From assembly GCF_000499845.2 (NCBI RefSeq), contig NC_023755.2, positions 4,268,087 through 4,332,086 of the forward strand: a stretch of 64,000 bases of DNA, given 5' to 3'. Source of the DNA: Phaseolus vulgaris. Lineage: Eukaryota; Streptophyta; Magnoliopsida; Fabales; Fabaceae. Under the pieces are notes generated by a model, which saw only the letters and a program-made list of their open reading frames with translations, was not told the DNA's origin and searched no databases. Within the stretch, counting starts at the first letter, position 1. Every line of letters begins with the position of its first letter. Position numbers and translations under genes: made by a program. Of the stretch, positions 21,558-34,515 are shown piece by piece.

Positions 21558-24500
21558 GTGATTGCAGTATCTGTTCCTGTAGCCTTACATTCACAAGTTA
21601 CGTCTGTTCCAGTCTTTAATGCTTATTATGTATGTTTTGAATCAAACTTAACTGAAGTTCCACATAATTCTTGGTGGATTGATTCTGGATGCACAACTCA
21701 TGTTTCTAACATGATGCAAGGATTCCTTTCAACCCGAACCATAAAGCCAAATGAAAAGTTTGTCTTCATGGGGAATAGAGAGAAGGTTCCAGTGGAAGCA
21801 ATCGGGACTTATCGTTTAATCCTCGACACTGGATTTTATTTAGACCTGATGGATACTTTTTACGTACCTAGTATATCTAGGAATTTAGTGTCATTGTCTA
21901 AACTTGATGTTGCCGGATACTCTTTTAAATTTGGGAATGGATGTTTCAGTTTATATCAGCGTACCTATTTGATTGGATCTGGTACTCTTTATGAGGGATT
22001 ATATAGATTGAATCTCGATAATCTATATGCTGAAACTCTTATGACCTCGCATCATAATGTTGGCATTAAACGTAGTTTAGTGAATGAATGTTCTGCTTTC
22101 TTGTGGCACAAACGTTTGGGACATATTTCTAAAGAAAGGATGGAGAGATTGGTAAAGAATGAAATACTTCCAAGTTTGGATTTTACTGATCTGAATGTAT
22201 GTGTGGATTGTATTAAAGGCAAACAAACAAAACACACAAAGAAGGGAGCCATAAGAAGTACTCAGCTTCTTGAAATTATACACACTGATATATGTGGACC
22301 TTTTGATGCAAGTTCTTTCAATAAAGAAAGGTATTTTATCACCTTCATTGATGATTTTTCACGTTATGGTTGTCTATTTACTGCATGAAAAATCGCAAGC
22401 GGTGAATGCCTTGAAAGTTTATATAAATGAAGTGGAAAGGCAATTAGACAGAAAGGTGAAAATTGTCAGGTCAGATAGAGGTGGTGAATATTATGGAAAA
22501 TATGATGAAAGTGGACAACACCCTGGTCCATTTGCTAAGTTCCTTGAGAGACGTGGTATTTGTGCTCAATACACAATGCCAGGTACACCACAACAAAATG
22601 GTGTTTCAGAAAGGCGTAATCGAACCTTAATGGATATGGTTAGGAGCATGTTAAGTAAGTCAACTGTACCTGTTTCATTGTGGATGTATGCTTTAAAAAC
22701 TGTCATGCATATGTTGAACAGGGTTCCTAGTAAGGCAGTTCAAAAGACACCTTTTGAATTATGGACAGGAAGGAAACCCAGTTTGAGACACCTGCATGTT
22801 TGGGGATGTTAGGCAGAAGTCAGAATATACAATCCGCAAGAGAAGAAATTGGATGCAAGAACAATCAGTGGATATTTCATTGGTTATCCAGCAAAGTCAA
22901 AAGGGTATATGTTTTACTGTCCTACCCATAGCACAAGAATTGTTGAATCTGGAAATGCACGGTTCATTGTAAATGGTGAAACCAGTGGGAGTGATACTTC
23001 ACAAAATGTGGAGATTAAGGAAGTTAGAGTACAAGTTCCTTTAACTAGTACCTCTATTTCAAGTATTGTTGTTCCTAATGTAGTTGAATCACTCAACGAT
23101 GAAGAAGAACAACAAATTAATGATCATGAAGTTAACAATGAACCTGTAGTAGAACAACCACAAGAAATAGTATTAAGAAGATCTCAAAGAGAAAGAAAGT
23201 CTGCTATTTCGAATGATTATGTGGTTTATCTACAAGAGTCAGAAAATGACTTAGGTATTGATAATGATCCAGTTTCATTTTCAGACACCATCAATGATGA
23301 TAATTCTGATAAGTGGTTAGATGCCAAGAAAGATGAGCTTAAATCAATGGCACATAATGATGTATGGGACCTTATAGAATTGCCAGAAGGATGCAGGAGA
23401 GTCGGGTGTAAATGGGTCTTTAAGACTAAACGTGACTCTCATGGCAATATCGAACGTTACAAGGCCCGACTTGTTGTCAAAGGTTTTACTCAAAAGGATG
23501 GCATTGATTTCACCTGTTTCTAAGAAAGATTCCTTTAGAATTATCATGGCATTAGTAGCTCATTATGATCTTGAGTTGCATCAGATGGATGTCAAAACTG
23601 CTTTTCTGAATGGGGATTTAGAAGAGGATGTTTATATGGACCAACCAGTGGGGTTCATTGAAGAAGGAAAGGAACACATGGTGTGTAAACTTAAGAAATC
23701 AATATACGGGCTTAAACAGGCTTCTAGGCAATGGTATCTTAAGTTCAATGATACTATTGTGTCCTTTGAGTTTAAGGAAAACATCGTTGATCGGTGTATA
23801 TATCTGAAGGTCAGTGGGAGCAAGTTTATATTCTTGATTCTGTATGTTGATGATATCTTGCTTGCAACTAATGATCTTGGTCTATTAAGTGAGACTAAGA
23901 AGTTTCTCTCTAATAACTTTGAGATGAAAGATATGGGTGAGGCATACTATGTGATAGGAATTGAAATATTCCATGACAGATCACAAGGACTGTTAGGTTT
24001 GTCTCAGAAAGCATATATTAATAAAGTTTTAGAGAGATTCAGAATGGATAAATGTTCGACATCTCCTGTTCCAATACAGAAAGGAGACAAATTTAGTCTC
24101 ATGCAATGTCCAAAGAATGACTTGGAACGGAAACAGATGGAGAATATACCTTATGCATCTATTGTTGGGAGTTTAATGTATGCTCAAACTTGTACACGAC
24201 CAGATATTAGTTTTGCAGTTGGTATGCTTGGTAGATACCAGAGTAATCCAAGATTGGATCATTGGAAAGCTGCAAAGAAAGTTTTAAGATACTTGCAAGG
24301 AACGAAGGATCATGTACCGTCCCGTATCCGGGCGTTGACAAAGTCAAGGTCAAAGTCAACGCAAGGAGTCAAAGTCAACACAAGGCGTCGCTTAGGTGAA
24401 GAGACGCCAAGTACCAATGTCGCCAAGAGGAAGCGTCGCCAAGGCGAGGCGTCGCCTAGGTGGAGGCGTCGCCCAACCAGGGCGTCACCAAGATCAAATA

Positions 24501-26055
24501 TCATTAAGTCAAGGCAGTCACAGCGCGGTTCCCCAATACCCATGGGTAGGAAAGACCATGGAGGGAGCGACGCCGTGGGAAGGCCTCAGGTCCCGATAAT
24601 CCGGGGTAGTGATAAAGAGAAGGAAAAGGTGGCTTCAAGGCCATAGTGATAGCACCAGTGTAGGGCAGCCTGACTCGTGAAGTACCCCTGCCGCCCCAGA
24701 GACGCCTTTGGGACAGATACGACTCAAGGGGAGGGTCACGCCCAAGGTAGCCAGGTGCAGAGCACGAGAGGAAGGCAAATACGCTCTCAAAGTGAGTGAC
24801 TAGATGATTGGGGGCATGAGTTGGCACCCAAAAAGTCACCCCTTGCGCAGTAGCACTCCCAAGCAGGAGGACTTACACATAGAAACGTCCCCAGATGGGG
24901 TCATGGCGCTGTGAGGCCCTCCATGTGTACGACAGCCAGGTCAGAATAGAAACACCATTTAGTCAGGTACCAGGTAATTAAAGTCATTTAATACAGTTTC
25001 TGTTTCGAGCGTTTAAGGTACTATAAAGGCTCCCAAGCGTTTCAACGTCTTAAATGCGCTACGTTTTCTAATTAGACACGTTAATTAAGGGTGTTACGTT
25101 TTATGATTAAAAGCGCTTTAAGGCGCTTTAAATGCTTGGGTAGTTTAAATAACGCCGAGAATGTTGGGAACGAGGTTCGAACTTTTGGCTAATTTTCCAG
25201 AAACACTCTAGTTGCTTGCTCGAGCCTTGAGGTTTTGCACAAGGGACTAGGGAAGGATTTTTGCCAGAACGAGAAAATATACACTAGACACAATTTCCTT
25301 TTACCACCTTCAGAGTGCCATACGCGGTGCTCCGATACGGAGGTGCATAGTTTTTGGTGTTTCTTGCTGGCTGACTTGAGCGTCGGAGTGCAAACGGCCG
25401 CTAGGGCGCCCTTTTGTCCTTCTTTGCAGTAATCCACGGGTGATCTGTGGGAAGGAGTCCCTAGCAGACGGTCGAGGTCGCACACGAAGACGTTCCAGGT
25501 CAACCGGACATAACAGATCACATGCTTACTTATAAAAGATCTGATCACCTTGAGGTGATTGGATATACAGATTCAGATTTTGCTGGCTGTGTGGATACAC
25601 GAAAGTCTACATTTTGGTTATGTGTATCTTTTAGCCGGAGGAGCGATTTCATGGAAAAGTGTGAAGCAGAAAGTCATTGATGCATCCACCATGGAGGCTA
25701 AATTTGTGGCATGCTTTGAGGTCATAGTTCAGGCTAATTGGTTGCGGAATTTTATTTCAGGACTTGGAATTGTTGACAGTATTGCCAAGCCGCTGAAAAT
25801 TTATTGTGATAACTCCGCAGCAATCTTCTTTTCTAAAAAAAAAACGACAAGTATTCCAAAGGTGCTAAACATATGGAATTGAAATACTTTGTCGTTAAAG
25901 AAGAAGTTCAGAAACATAAAGTGTCAATAGAACGTATTAACACTGATCTTATGATTGTTGACCCTTTAACAAAAGGGTTACCGCCCAAAACATTTACTGG
26001 TCATGTTGTAAATATGGGCATTATGTTACTAGTGAATTATGAATGTTGTTATTAA
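21558..26055 (+). pseudogene. Broken copia pol (protease, integrase, RT, RNase H)
   Basis: 21558-22388 holds the protease motif WWIDSGCTTHVS (catalytic D at residue 42 of this frame), the pre-integrase zinc region HKRLGH...CVDC and the start of the integrase core (HTDICGPF). A frameshift near 22370 moves to 22270-22812, with RSDRGGEYYG and SERRNRT. A TAG at 22810-22812 interrupts it. 22849-23523 continues to the start of reverse transcriptase, and a small deletion with frameshift lies near 23515. The RT core up to LILYVDDILLA ends at 24312, where a solo LTR is inserted. RNase H resumes at 25521 (GYTDSDFAGC) with two further frameshifts, near 25610 and 25845. The open frame passing 24312 runs into the solo LTR and is not natural. 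Confidence 0.92.
24313..25515 (+). mobile_element. Solo LTR (1203 bp) nested in the copia element
   Basis: It has TGTACCGTCC...GACATAACA ends and a perfect 5-bp target duplication GATCA (24308-24312 and 25516-25520), and it splits the copia RT-RNase H region. No internal region remains, as expected after recombination between two LTRs. It is GC-richer than its host and has repeated GGCGTCGCC words near 24385-24480. It contains CTTGAGCGTCGGAGTGC near 25375, the same word as in the Tat LTRs, so a Ty3 Tat-like origin is likely. Confidence 0.9.
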
Positions 26056-26419
26056 TGCTTATTTGACACTTTGAGCTCATTGATAAATAAAGTTTCTGAA
26101 ATTTATGTTGTTTTCTACTTTATGTATATGCAAATTATGTTATTATGTTGTGGAAAACAAATTATGTTGTTATTAATGACAATGACATTATGTTTGAACC
26201 TATTATGGATTTCTCCTTATAAAGTCATATTAAGGAGAAAGGATGATATAGTAGTACATGGAAGGAAATGTGTCGATTGAAATGACATGTAACCGCCATG
26301 AATCTTATTATTTTTGTATCCTTGATTATGATTAATGATAGAACCAATTTATGTAAGGCCTTTTAAATGCGCATTTATGTAATTATTAAATCATGAAAGT
26401 ATTATAACTCATATGAGTC

Positions 26420-26430
26420 AAGTGGGAGAA
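26420..26430 (+). other. Polypurine tract of the copia element
   Basis: AAGTGGGAGAA directly precedes the 3' LTR. This is the expected place and composition for plus-strand priming. Confidence 0.85.
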
Positions 26431-26872
26431 TGTAAGAAATTATGTAAATTAATTTCTATAAAGTGACTCACATGACTTAGAGTTTGGGCTTTGGGCCCAA
26501 ATATGATTTAATAATAATAATAGAATAAAGGGCCCATTGGTTAACATGAAAAATATATATCTGATGATATACCTAATGAAAACCTACATCTGATGGAGAT
26601 TGGGTACTAAAGGCTATAGGGTTCTGTCTCTGCAAATAATAGTTGTCTCACTGTTAACCATCACGAAAGTGTGTGACAAGTACGGAATTGCTAAGAGATA
26701 GATTGGGATAAAGGAGATAAAGTAACTGCTCAATTAGGATCACTCATGGATCAAGGTAAGTGCCTATTCCTTCTTCATTGTATGTTTTGTGTGAGAATCA
26801 TGATATGATAAGATCTATTTGTGAACATAATTGTATGTGTTCAATTTACGTTTATTCCTGTTTTGACTTACA
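26431..26872 (+). repeat. 3' LTR of the copia element (442 bp)
   Basis: It is the same length as the 5' LTR, with TGTAAG and CTTACA ends. The target duplication AACGA follows at 26873-26877. Confidence 0.95.
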
Positions 26873-26877
26873 AACGA

Positions 26878-27943
26878 TACATAAAAGATGAAGAGAAAGG
26901 TGAGGTTTCAGGTTAGATAGATGAATTCCTCCTCTTTCGATTGGATTATGGTAAATGACAAAGGCAACCTTTTGAATCTCTTAAAAGTTCTTTGTTTTTC
27001 AAGATTAGGTGAAGCTAATATACTACAGAACATGCAAATTCATCCTTCAAGTAGGGTTTCATAAGGAAAGGAGTTTTTTCTTGTTTTGTTTAATTTTCAT
27101 AGTTTTCTTTGCTGATGCAGGTGTTGTTTTCAATTAATTTTTACAAACTAAATTAATCTTTTATTTAATTTATAAAATGATATGTTATCAATAAATTTAA
27201 ATTTCGAGAAATATTATAAAAATAATTGTAGTTTTTTTTGTTATGACTAATGAATAAAATTATTAAAAGTACAAATGATGTGAACATTTTTATATAATAA
27301 TGTTATTTTCCGTATTTTACAATTTATCATAATTTGTTATTAGTTATAATTTTAATATAATATTACTTAATATCAATACTTAAATGTGAATATATATATA
27401 TATATAATTATTTTTTTTGAAAAAAATTGCATGTTCGATTTTCACCAATTCTGTTATAAGTTTTTAGTGATTATAATATTATTTTTTATTAATAAAATTA
27501 AATTTATATCATAAAAAAATTAAATACGAGCAAAAGTTATTAGATTGAGATTCTTTAAATAGATTTTCAGTTATATGGTTCCGATTAAATGTTTGTTATG
27601 GCCACTGAAGTAAGAAAATTTATTAAACAAAATGGAAATAATAGTTATTTTTTCAAATAATTAATTATGTGATGATATTACTCAAAAGCCAATTCTCACA
27701 TATATGACTGGTTTATTAAGGTTCGTCAAGAACATCCACTTCAAACAAAAACATGAACAACACCTCAAACAAAAATATTAAAGAACACTAGTCACACAAA
27801 GTTCCACAAGACAAAACAAAAACAATCATCACAAAATACAAACCAAGCTAAGTGCATTATCATCTTCGGAAATATATGTTGTAAGTATCAATTGACTTTG
27901 GAGTTGGGTTGCGGGATTGAGTGTGATCATAGGAACAAGTATT
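26878..27943. other. Block B flank between the copia element and the peptide gene
   Basis: It is collinear with 6141-6523 and 7815-8496 of block A. It has no gene of its own. It would include the 3' UTR of the interrupted multi-CLE-like gene on the minus strand. Confidence 0.7.
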
Positions 27944-28183
27944 TTAATTAATATCCACTTGGCGACTTATGTGACCGGAAACAAATGGTGTTGGATCAGG
28001 TGACTCAGCGGGATTTGAACCTGTGGGAACAAGTCTTTTGATTGGAGGTGGATCAGGAGATTGAGCAGAATTTGGACCTGTGGGAACAAGTCTCTTAATA
28101 TCACCTTGAAAACTTACGCCATTGGAAACAATTGAAACAAGTGATCTTGGATCAAGAGATTTAGTAGGATCAACAATTGAAAC
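27944..28183 (-). pseudogene. C-terminal part of the interrupted multi-CLE-like gene (copy B)
   Basis: It encodes the last spacer (SIVDPTKSLDPRSLVSIVSN), two K-R motifs (KRLVPTGPNSAQSPDPPPI and KRLVPTGSNPAESPDPTP) and the same C-terminus as copy A (FVSGHISRQVDIN). On the minus strand it is cut off from its upstream part by the 9-kb Tat element inserted at 28183/28184. The open frame running upstream into the LTR is an artefact of the insertion. Confidence 0.85.
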
Positions 28184-28639
28184 TGTACCGGTAGGCACCG
28201 GACGAACACACGTAGCCGACCGACCGACCGAACGCATAATAAATGTAAGTGCACCTGTGACAAGCTAAAGTAGTTAAGATACACCTCCGAAAAATAAGGA
28301 ATACGCGTTGAAAGAAGATATGTTCCCCAGGTATTCCGGAGCACGATTGACAAGACCTATCCATAACCACCCTGAGCCCAAGGGATAGAAAGCCCATTAG
28401 GCAATCCTATAAATACTGTGCTCAAGCCAGAGAAAGGTACGTTTTCATTCACTTACTAAACCACACTTAGAATCTCATACTTACTTGAGCGTCGGAGTGC
28501 CTTCGCAGGTACCCTCCCCCGCCCAACCGAAGGAGACACCAAGAAGGAGCGACCGACCGAAAGAGAAGAAGACCGACACGTCAGCAACTATACTACATCA
28601 ACCGACCGTGCCTGGGCCCTATCTCTCCACTCAGGTACA
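28184..28639 (+). repeat. 5' LTR of the Tat element (456 bp)
   Basis: It begins TGTACCGGTAGG and ends TCAGGTACA. A TATA box, CCTATAAATACTG, lies near 28407, and ACTTGAGCGTCGGAGTGCC lies about 70 bp later, in the likely R-U5 part. Confidence 0.95.
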
Positions 28640-28641
28640 AT

Positions 28642-28660
28642 TGGCGCCCACCGTGGGGCC
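28642..28660 (+). other. Primer-binding site of the Tat element
   Basis: TGGCGCCCACCGTGGGGCC starts two bases inside the 5' LTR and has the TGG start expected for a tRNA 3' end complement. I could not assign the tRNA from memory. Confidence 0.75.
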
Positions 28661-28689
28661 GAGGCAAATCTTCAATTTTTAAAGCTATA

Positions 28690-31600
28690 ATGGTTGCGAC
28701 AAGAAACAACAACGACACTATGGCAGAACAGATGACTATGATTCAAACCCTCCAAACTCAGATGGAGGAACTGCGACAAAAGGGGATTGAAGACCATCGT
28801 CAACACGAAGAGGATAGACGCCGCCAAGAAGAAGAAATCTCCTTATTGAGAGAGCAGAATGCACGCCTCCAGCGACAGGTCGATAATCCCGAACGAGAAG
28901 GCCAATCCCATATGGCCGACCGAACCGCCTCTCGCATACCTACACCGGCCGACACCAATCCTGCTTCCAGAGTTGAAACAGTCGAAAGAAAGTCAAGTAA
29001 AAGGGGTCATCCTTTTACATACAGAATTATCACCACACCACTTCCTGACAAATGGAGAGGCCTCGCTATTAAACTCTATGACGGCTCGACCGACCCGGAC
29101 GAGCATTTAAATGTCTACAAGACGCAAATGACTTTGTATACCACAGATAACCATGTGTGGTGTAAAGTATTCCCCACGTCCCTCCAGGGAGAACCTCTTA
29201 CCTGGTTTACAGAGCTGCCTTCGAACTCCATTGACGACTTTGACATCCTAGCCGTAAAATTCTCCACTCAATATGCCACCAGCCGACTGCATCACATGTC
29301 CTCCATGTCTCTCCTGGCGGTACAACAAGAAAAAGGTGAATCTCTCAGAACCTTTCTAGATAGGTTCAACAAAGCATGTATGAACATCCGAGGACTCAAG
29401 CAGGAAGTTGCATTGCATTGACCGAAGGATGTCAGGCGTTGAAGGACAAAATCGAAGAGCTCATCCAGGCTGGCCATTTGCGGCAGTTCGTCAAGAGGAC
29501 AAGGAATTCAAGATCCCCACCACGGAGTACCGACCGTCCATCCCGTGGTATCGACCGGTCATACCGTAACGATTACAAACACCGAACTGACCATAGCCAG
29601 GCTTCGCGGAAACGCAGTGAAAGCCCCGTTCGGCGTACACGTGCCCGCAGCACAAGTCCCGACCGAAACGCCCACCCTCGCCAACGAGTCCGCGAAGTCA
29701 TCAACATGATTGCTGGACCCGTTAACTTGGGCGAACCAAACCATGAAGCAAATTATATAGCCGGGGGCTTTGCCGGTGGCGGGTGCTCAAATTCCGCCAG
29801 AAAGAAACATCTCTGGGACATCCAGTCCGCTCATGCTACCACAAGGAGGCGTCCACACATACCTCCGATCACTTTCACTGACGATGACTTCACAACTATA
29901 GATCCAGCCCAGGACGACCCTATGGTAATCACTGTAGAAATTGACAAGTTCACAATTGCCAAGACTTTGGTAGATCAGGGTAGCTCGGTCGATATATTAT
30001 ACTGGGAAATTTTCAAGAAAATGCGCATCCCAAAAGCAGACATTCAACCCTATAACGAGCAAATTGTAGGGTTCTCAGGTGAACAGGTCGACACTAAGGG
30101 GTATATAGACCTGTATACAACCTTTGGTGAGGAAGACGGTCTCCATAAAACAATAAACGTACGATATCTGCTGGTTAACGCCCAGACTTCCTACAACATC
30201 CTGCTCGGCCGACCGTCCATCAACAGATTAAAAGCCATTGTCTCCACCCCACACTTAGCCATGAAATTCCTTTCGGCAAATGATGACATAGCAACAATCC
30301 ATGTTGATCAAAAAATCGCTAGGGAATGTTATGTTGCGAGTTTGAAAAGTGAGCCAACTCGGCGACTCTACACGACCAATCCGGACGACCGACTCCCACA
30401 AAAACGAGGACGATCCCCCACTCGGCGTTCCGAACGGCACATGTCCCGTCGTCAGATGATAGCCCTTGTTGATCTCGACCCTCGTATGGACGATCCCCGT
30501 ATGGAAGCAGGAGAAGACCTGCATCCATTCCCACTTCGCGATGATCGCCACACTACACATGTTGGCACCTCACTAACGCCGGACGACCGATCGGCCATCG
30601 GCACAACGCTTGCTAAAAATGCCGACCTGTTCTCATGGACAGCCGCTGACATGCCTAGCGTAGACCCGAAGGTCATTACACACCGACTATTATTATATAA
30701 AGAAGCTAGATCAATAGCTCAGAAGAAAAGAAATTTAGGGGACGAACGACGCCAAGCCGCACGTGCCGAAGCTGATAAGCTATTACAAGCCGGATTCATT
30801 CGAAAAGCCCATTATACTACATGGCTAGCCAATGTAGTTATGGTAAAGAAAGCAAAAGGAAAATGGCGAATGTGCGTTGATTACATGGACCTCAATAAGG
30901 CATGTCCAAAAGACTCTTATCCTCTGCCTACCATTGATCGTCTTGTAGATGGGGCGGCTGGACATCACATCCTCAGCTTCCTTGATGCCTATTCAGGTTA
31001 TAATCAAACCTAAATGCACCCGGCCGACCGAAAGAAGACAGCCTTCATGACTGATTCCGGCAATTTCTATTATGAAGTTATGCCCTTCGGACTCAAGAAT
31101 GCTGGGGCCACTTATCAAAGACTAATGGACCACGTATTCCACGACATGATCGGCAGGAATGTTGAAGTCTATGTCGATGACATTGTTGTCAAATCCGACT
31201 CATGTAAGCAACATATTGCCGACCTAAAAGAAGTTTTTTAGGCCCTCTGCCAGCACCAGATGCGACTCAATCCTGACAAGTGTGCATTTGGCGTCGAGGG
31301 GGGGAAGTTCTTAGGCTTTATGCTTACCCATAGAGGCATAGAAGCTAACCCTGAGAAATGTAAAGCTATTTCCGAGATGAGAAGCCCCAACTCCATTCAG
31401 GAAATTTAGAGACTCATCGGCCGGCTCACCGCCTTATCCAGATTTGTTCCTAAACTTGCAGAACGAACGAGACCCATCGTCCGATTATTGAAAAAAGCAT
31501 CTCGCTTTGAGTGGTCGGCCGAATGCGAAGAAATTTTCCTCCAATTGAAAACTTTTCTATCTTCCCCACCGGTCATCCAGAAATCGGACGCCCGAGAGCC

Positions 31601-33690
31601 CATTATAGTCTACCTCGCCGTTTCAAACGAAGCCGTTAGTTCGGTCTTAGTTCAAGAAATTAATTTTGAAGAACGGCCAGTTTATTTCGTCAGCCGCGCC
31701 CTCCACGGCGCCGAAATCCGATACCAAACGATCGAAAATGGCTATGGCTCTCATCATTACCGCCCGACGAATGCGTATGTATTTTCAAAATCATCGTATT
31801 ATTGTTCGGACAAATTACCCCATTGTAAAGATTCTCACTAAACCAGATTTAGCCGGACGAATGATCGGATGGACGATAGAACTATCCGAATTCCATATTC
31901 AGTACCAACCACGAGGGGCCATCAAGTCGCAAGCTCTTGCTGATTTCGCAGCCGAACTCACCCCTTCCTCAGCCGAGACCGAACCCTCATCGTGGATCTT
32001 ATACGTGGACGGCTCCTCCAACGAAAGGTCGTGCGGCGCTGGAGTCGTTTTGGAAGGCCCCGGCGAGATTGTCATCGAGCAAGCCCTAAAATTCGACTTC
32101 AAAACTTCAAATAATCAGGTCGAATATGAAGTCATTTTAGCCGGCCTACGCCTCGCTCAAGAATTGGAAATCACTAAGTTAATTTGTAAAAGTGATTCCA
32201 GACTAGTCATCGGTCAGCTTAATGACGAATATGAAGTCCGATAAAGCTTTCTGCAACGATACTATCACTTAGTCAAACAGTTGATGAGTACATTTTTTGA
32301 AATTTCCATGCAACACGTTCGACGCGATCACAATACTCGCGCGGACGCCTTGTCCCGGTTGGCAACCACGAAGTGTAAGGGAATACATCGGTCGGTCATC
32401 CATGTTACGCTTGTACGCCCAAGCATTGACCTACAGGAATGCCTAACGACTGACGCGGAATCCACTTGGATTACCCCAATTAAGCAATATTTACTCGATG
32501 GTACATGTAGTCCTATAGGTGAAAAAACCATGAAGTTATAGGCCGCCTGTTTCGTCTTAATCGGTGACGACCTTTATCGCCAAGGTTATACCCGGCCACT
32601 CCTTAAATGTTTGACACCTGATCAAGCCTCCTATGTCGTCCGGGAATTACATGAAGGTATTTGTGGTACTCACTCAGGCGCACGAACAATGGTCGCCAAA
32701 GTAGTCCGAGCCGGATACTATTGGCCGACCGTCCAAGGCGACTGTACCGATTTCGTCCAGAAATGCCTTAAATGTCAAGAGTTTGGCACTTTGTCCCACC
32801 AAAAACCTGAAGAACTTCATTTTATGCTATCACCCTGGCCGTTCGTCCAATGGGGTATGGACATCATTGGCCCTTTCACCCCCGGTAAAGGCCAATGTAA
32901 ATTCTTACTGGTCGGCATTGATTACTTTACCAAGTGGATCGAAGCCGAACCCCTGACTGCTATCACCGCTCGAAATGTGCAAAATTTCGTGTGGAAAAAT
33001 ATTGTTTGCCGCTTCGGCCTTCCACAGATCATCATCACCGATAACGGTCGACAGTTCACCGACCGGACGTTAGCTGAATTTTACGAGAAACTCCACATCA
33101 AACACATCGCCAGTTCAGTCGAACATCCGCAAACAAACGGACAAGCAGAGTCGGCAAACAAGGTCATCTTGAACGAACTGAAGAAACGTCTTGGCCCAGC
33201 AAAGGGCAACTGGACTGAAGAACTCTTAGAGGTCTTATGGGCATATCGCTGTACTCCTCAGACGACTACACAAGAAACGTCGTACAGCCTAACGTATGGC
33301 ACTGAAGCTATGATCCCCGTCGAGATTGGAGAACCCTCTCTCCGCCGACAAACCCTTGATCTTGATATAAACAAGGAAAGCCTCTCGGTCGACCTCGATC
33401 TCATCAACGAACTTCGGGACAAGTGTAGAATTAGAGAAGAAGCATGCAAAATTCGGGCGGCCAGACGATACAACTCCAAGGTCAAACCGAGACTGTTCCA
33501 CAAAGGCGACTTACTATGGCGAATGCGGAGTAGCGCCTGGAAGGAAGGAGGCAAGTTCTCTAGCAATTGGGAGGGACCATTCCGCATAGCAGATATGGCA
33601 GCTGGTGGAGCCTATTACTTAGAACATTTATCTGGGAAGGACATACCGAGAACGTGGAATGCCACACATCTCAAATTTTATTACAGTTGA
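28690..33690 (+). pseudogene. Broken gag-pol of the Tat element
   Basis: 28690-29421 is gag, with a coiled-coil N-terminus and the gag core around YDGSTDPDEHLNVYKTQM. A frameshift, probably with a deletion, lies near 29400 and removes the start of the zinc-finger region. 29376-31013 holds the aspartic protease motif LVDQGSSVDIL (near 29970) and RT up to FLDAYSGYNQ. The stops are TAA 31011, TAG 31239, TAG 31407, TAA 32242 and TAG 32539. A frameshift lies near 31735, inside the first RNase H. RT carries EVYVDDIVVKS (near 31170). The second RNase H is at about 32000-32240 (LYVDGSSNERSCGAGVV). Integrase (32611-33690) has an HHCC zinc finger, catalytic residues in WGMDIIGPF, ITDNGRQF and GQAESANK, and is open to its end. 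gag and pol were probably one reading frame. Confidence 0.93.
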
Positions 33691-33814
33691 ACTTAATAAA
33701 AGTGTACTCTTTCCTCGCTCGGTCGGTTTTTCCCTAAGGAGGGTTTACGACCGAGAAGTTTTTAACGAGGCACTATAAAATCAAAGTCTCATATTCCTTT
33801 TATTACTCTCAATT

Positions 33815-34515
33815 TATGCCTCGTTCGGCATCCGAATTAACTTATTACTTTAACGTAATCAGGATTATCTATGCCTCGTTCGGTATCCGAGTTAACTTAT
33901 TACTTTAACGTAATCAGGATTATCTATGCCTCGTTCGGCATCCGAATTAACTTATTACTTTAACGTAATCAGGATTATTTATGCCCCGTTCGGCATCAGA
34001 ATTAACTTATTACTTTAACGTAATCAGGATTATTTATGCCTCGTTCGGCATCCGAATTAACTTATTACTTTAACGTAATCAGGATTATTTATGCCTCGTT
34101 CGGCATCCGAATTAACTTATTACTTTGACGTAATCAGGATTATTTATGCCTCGTTCGGCAACAGAATTATCTTATTTTAACGTAATGCCCCGTTCGGCAT
34201 CCGAATTAACTTATTACTTTGACGTAATCAGGATTATTTATGCCTCGTTCGACAACAGAATTATCTTATTTTAACGTAATGCTCCGTTCGGCATCAGGAT
34301 TAACTTATTACTTTAACGTAATCAGGATTATTTATGCCTCGTTCGGCAACAAAATTATCTTATTAACGTAATGCCCCGTTCAGCATCAAGATTATCTTAT
34401 TACTTTAACATAATGAGAAATTATTTATGCCTCGTTCGGCATCAGAATTAACTTATTACTTAAAAGTAATCAAAATTACTTATGCCTCGTTCGGCATTAC
34501 CTATGTCTCGTTCGG
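33815..34515 (+). repeat. 55-bp tandem repeats between integrase and the antisense ORF
   Basis: Units of 55 bp start at 33817, 33872 and 33927, followed by about a dozen more or less complete ones. Each is TGCCTCGTTCGGCATCCGAA, then TTAACTTATTACTTTAACG and TAATCAGGATTATTTA. Some are shortened to 37-38 bp. They are non-coding. Tandem repeats in this untranslated region are a known trait of Tat-lineage elements. Confidence 0.95.

Larger units (their letters stand above)
19645..26872 (+). mobile_element. Ty1/copia LTR retrotransposon (7228 bp, inactive)
   Basis: It has 442-bp LTRs with TGTAAG...CTTACA ends and a 5-bp target duplication AACGA (19640-19644 and 26873-26877). A primer-binding site and a purine tract are present. 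The domain order is protease, integrase, reverse transcriptase, RNase H, which defines Ty1/copia. gag is not recognisable. The coding region is broken several times and carries a nested solo LTR. I count about 7 differences between the two LTRs, so the insertion is fairly young. It lies in block B 1.3 kb from the interrupted peptide gene. Confidence 0.95.

Noticed and set aside
24313..24860. Open frames of 67-111 codons in the GC-rich stretch
   Set aside because: They lie in the solo LTR and reflect its GC content and GGCGTCGCC repeats.
26071..26280. 69-codon frame after copia RNase H
   Set aside because: It lies in the untranslated 3' part of the copia element before the purine tract and has no domain.
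28184..28400. Open frames joining the peptide gene to the LTR (for example the start at 28237)
   Set aside because: They arise from the insertion junction and do not exist without the element.
33815..34515. Regular direct repeats resembling a CRISPR array
   Set aside because: The units are head to tail without unique spacers, lie inside a plant retrotransposon, and no cas genes exist.
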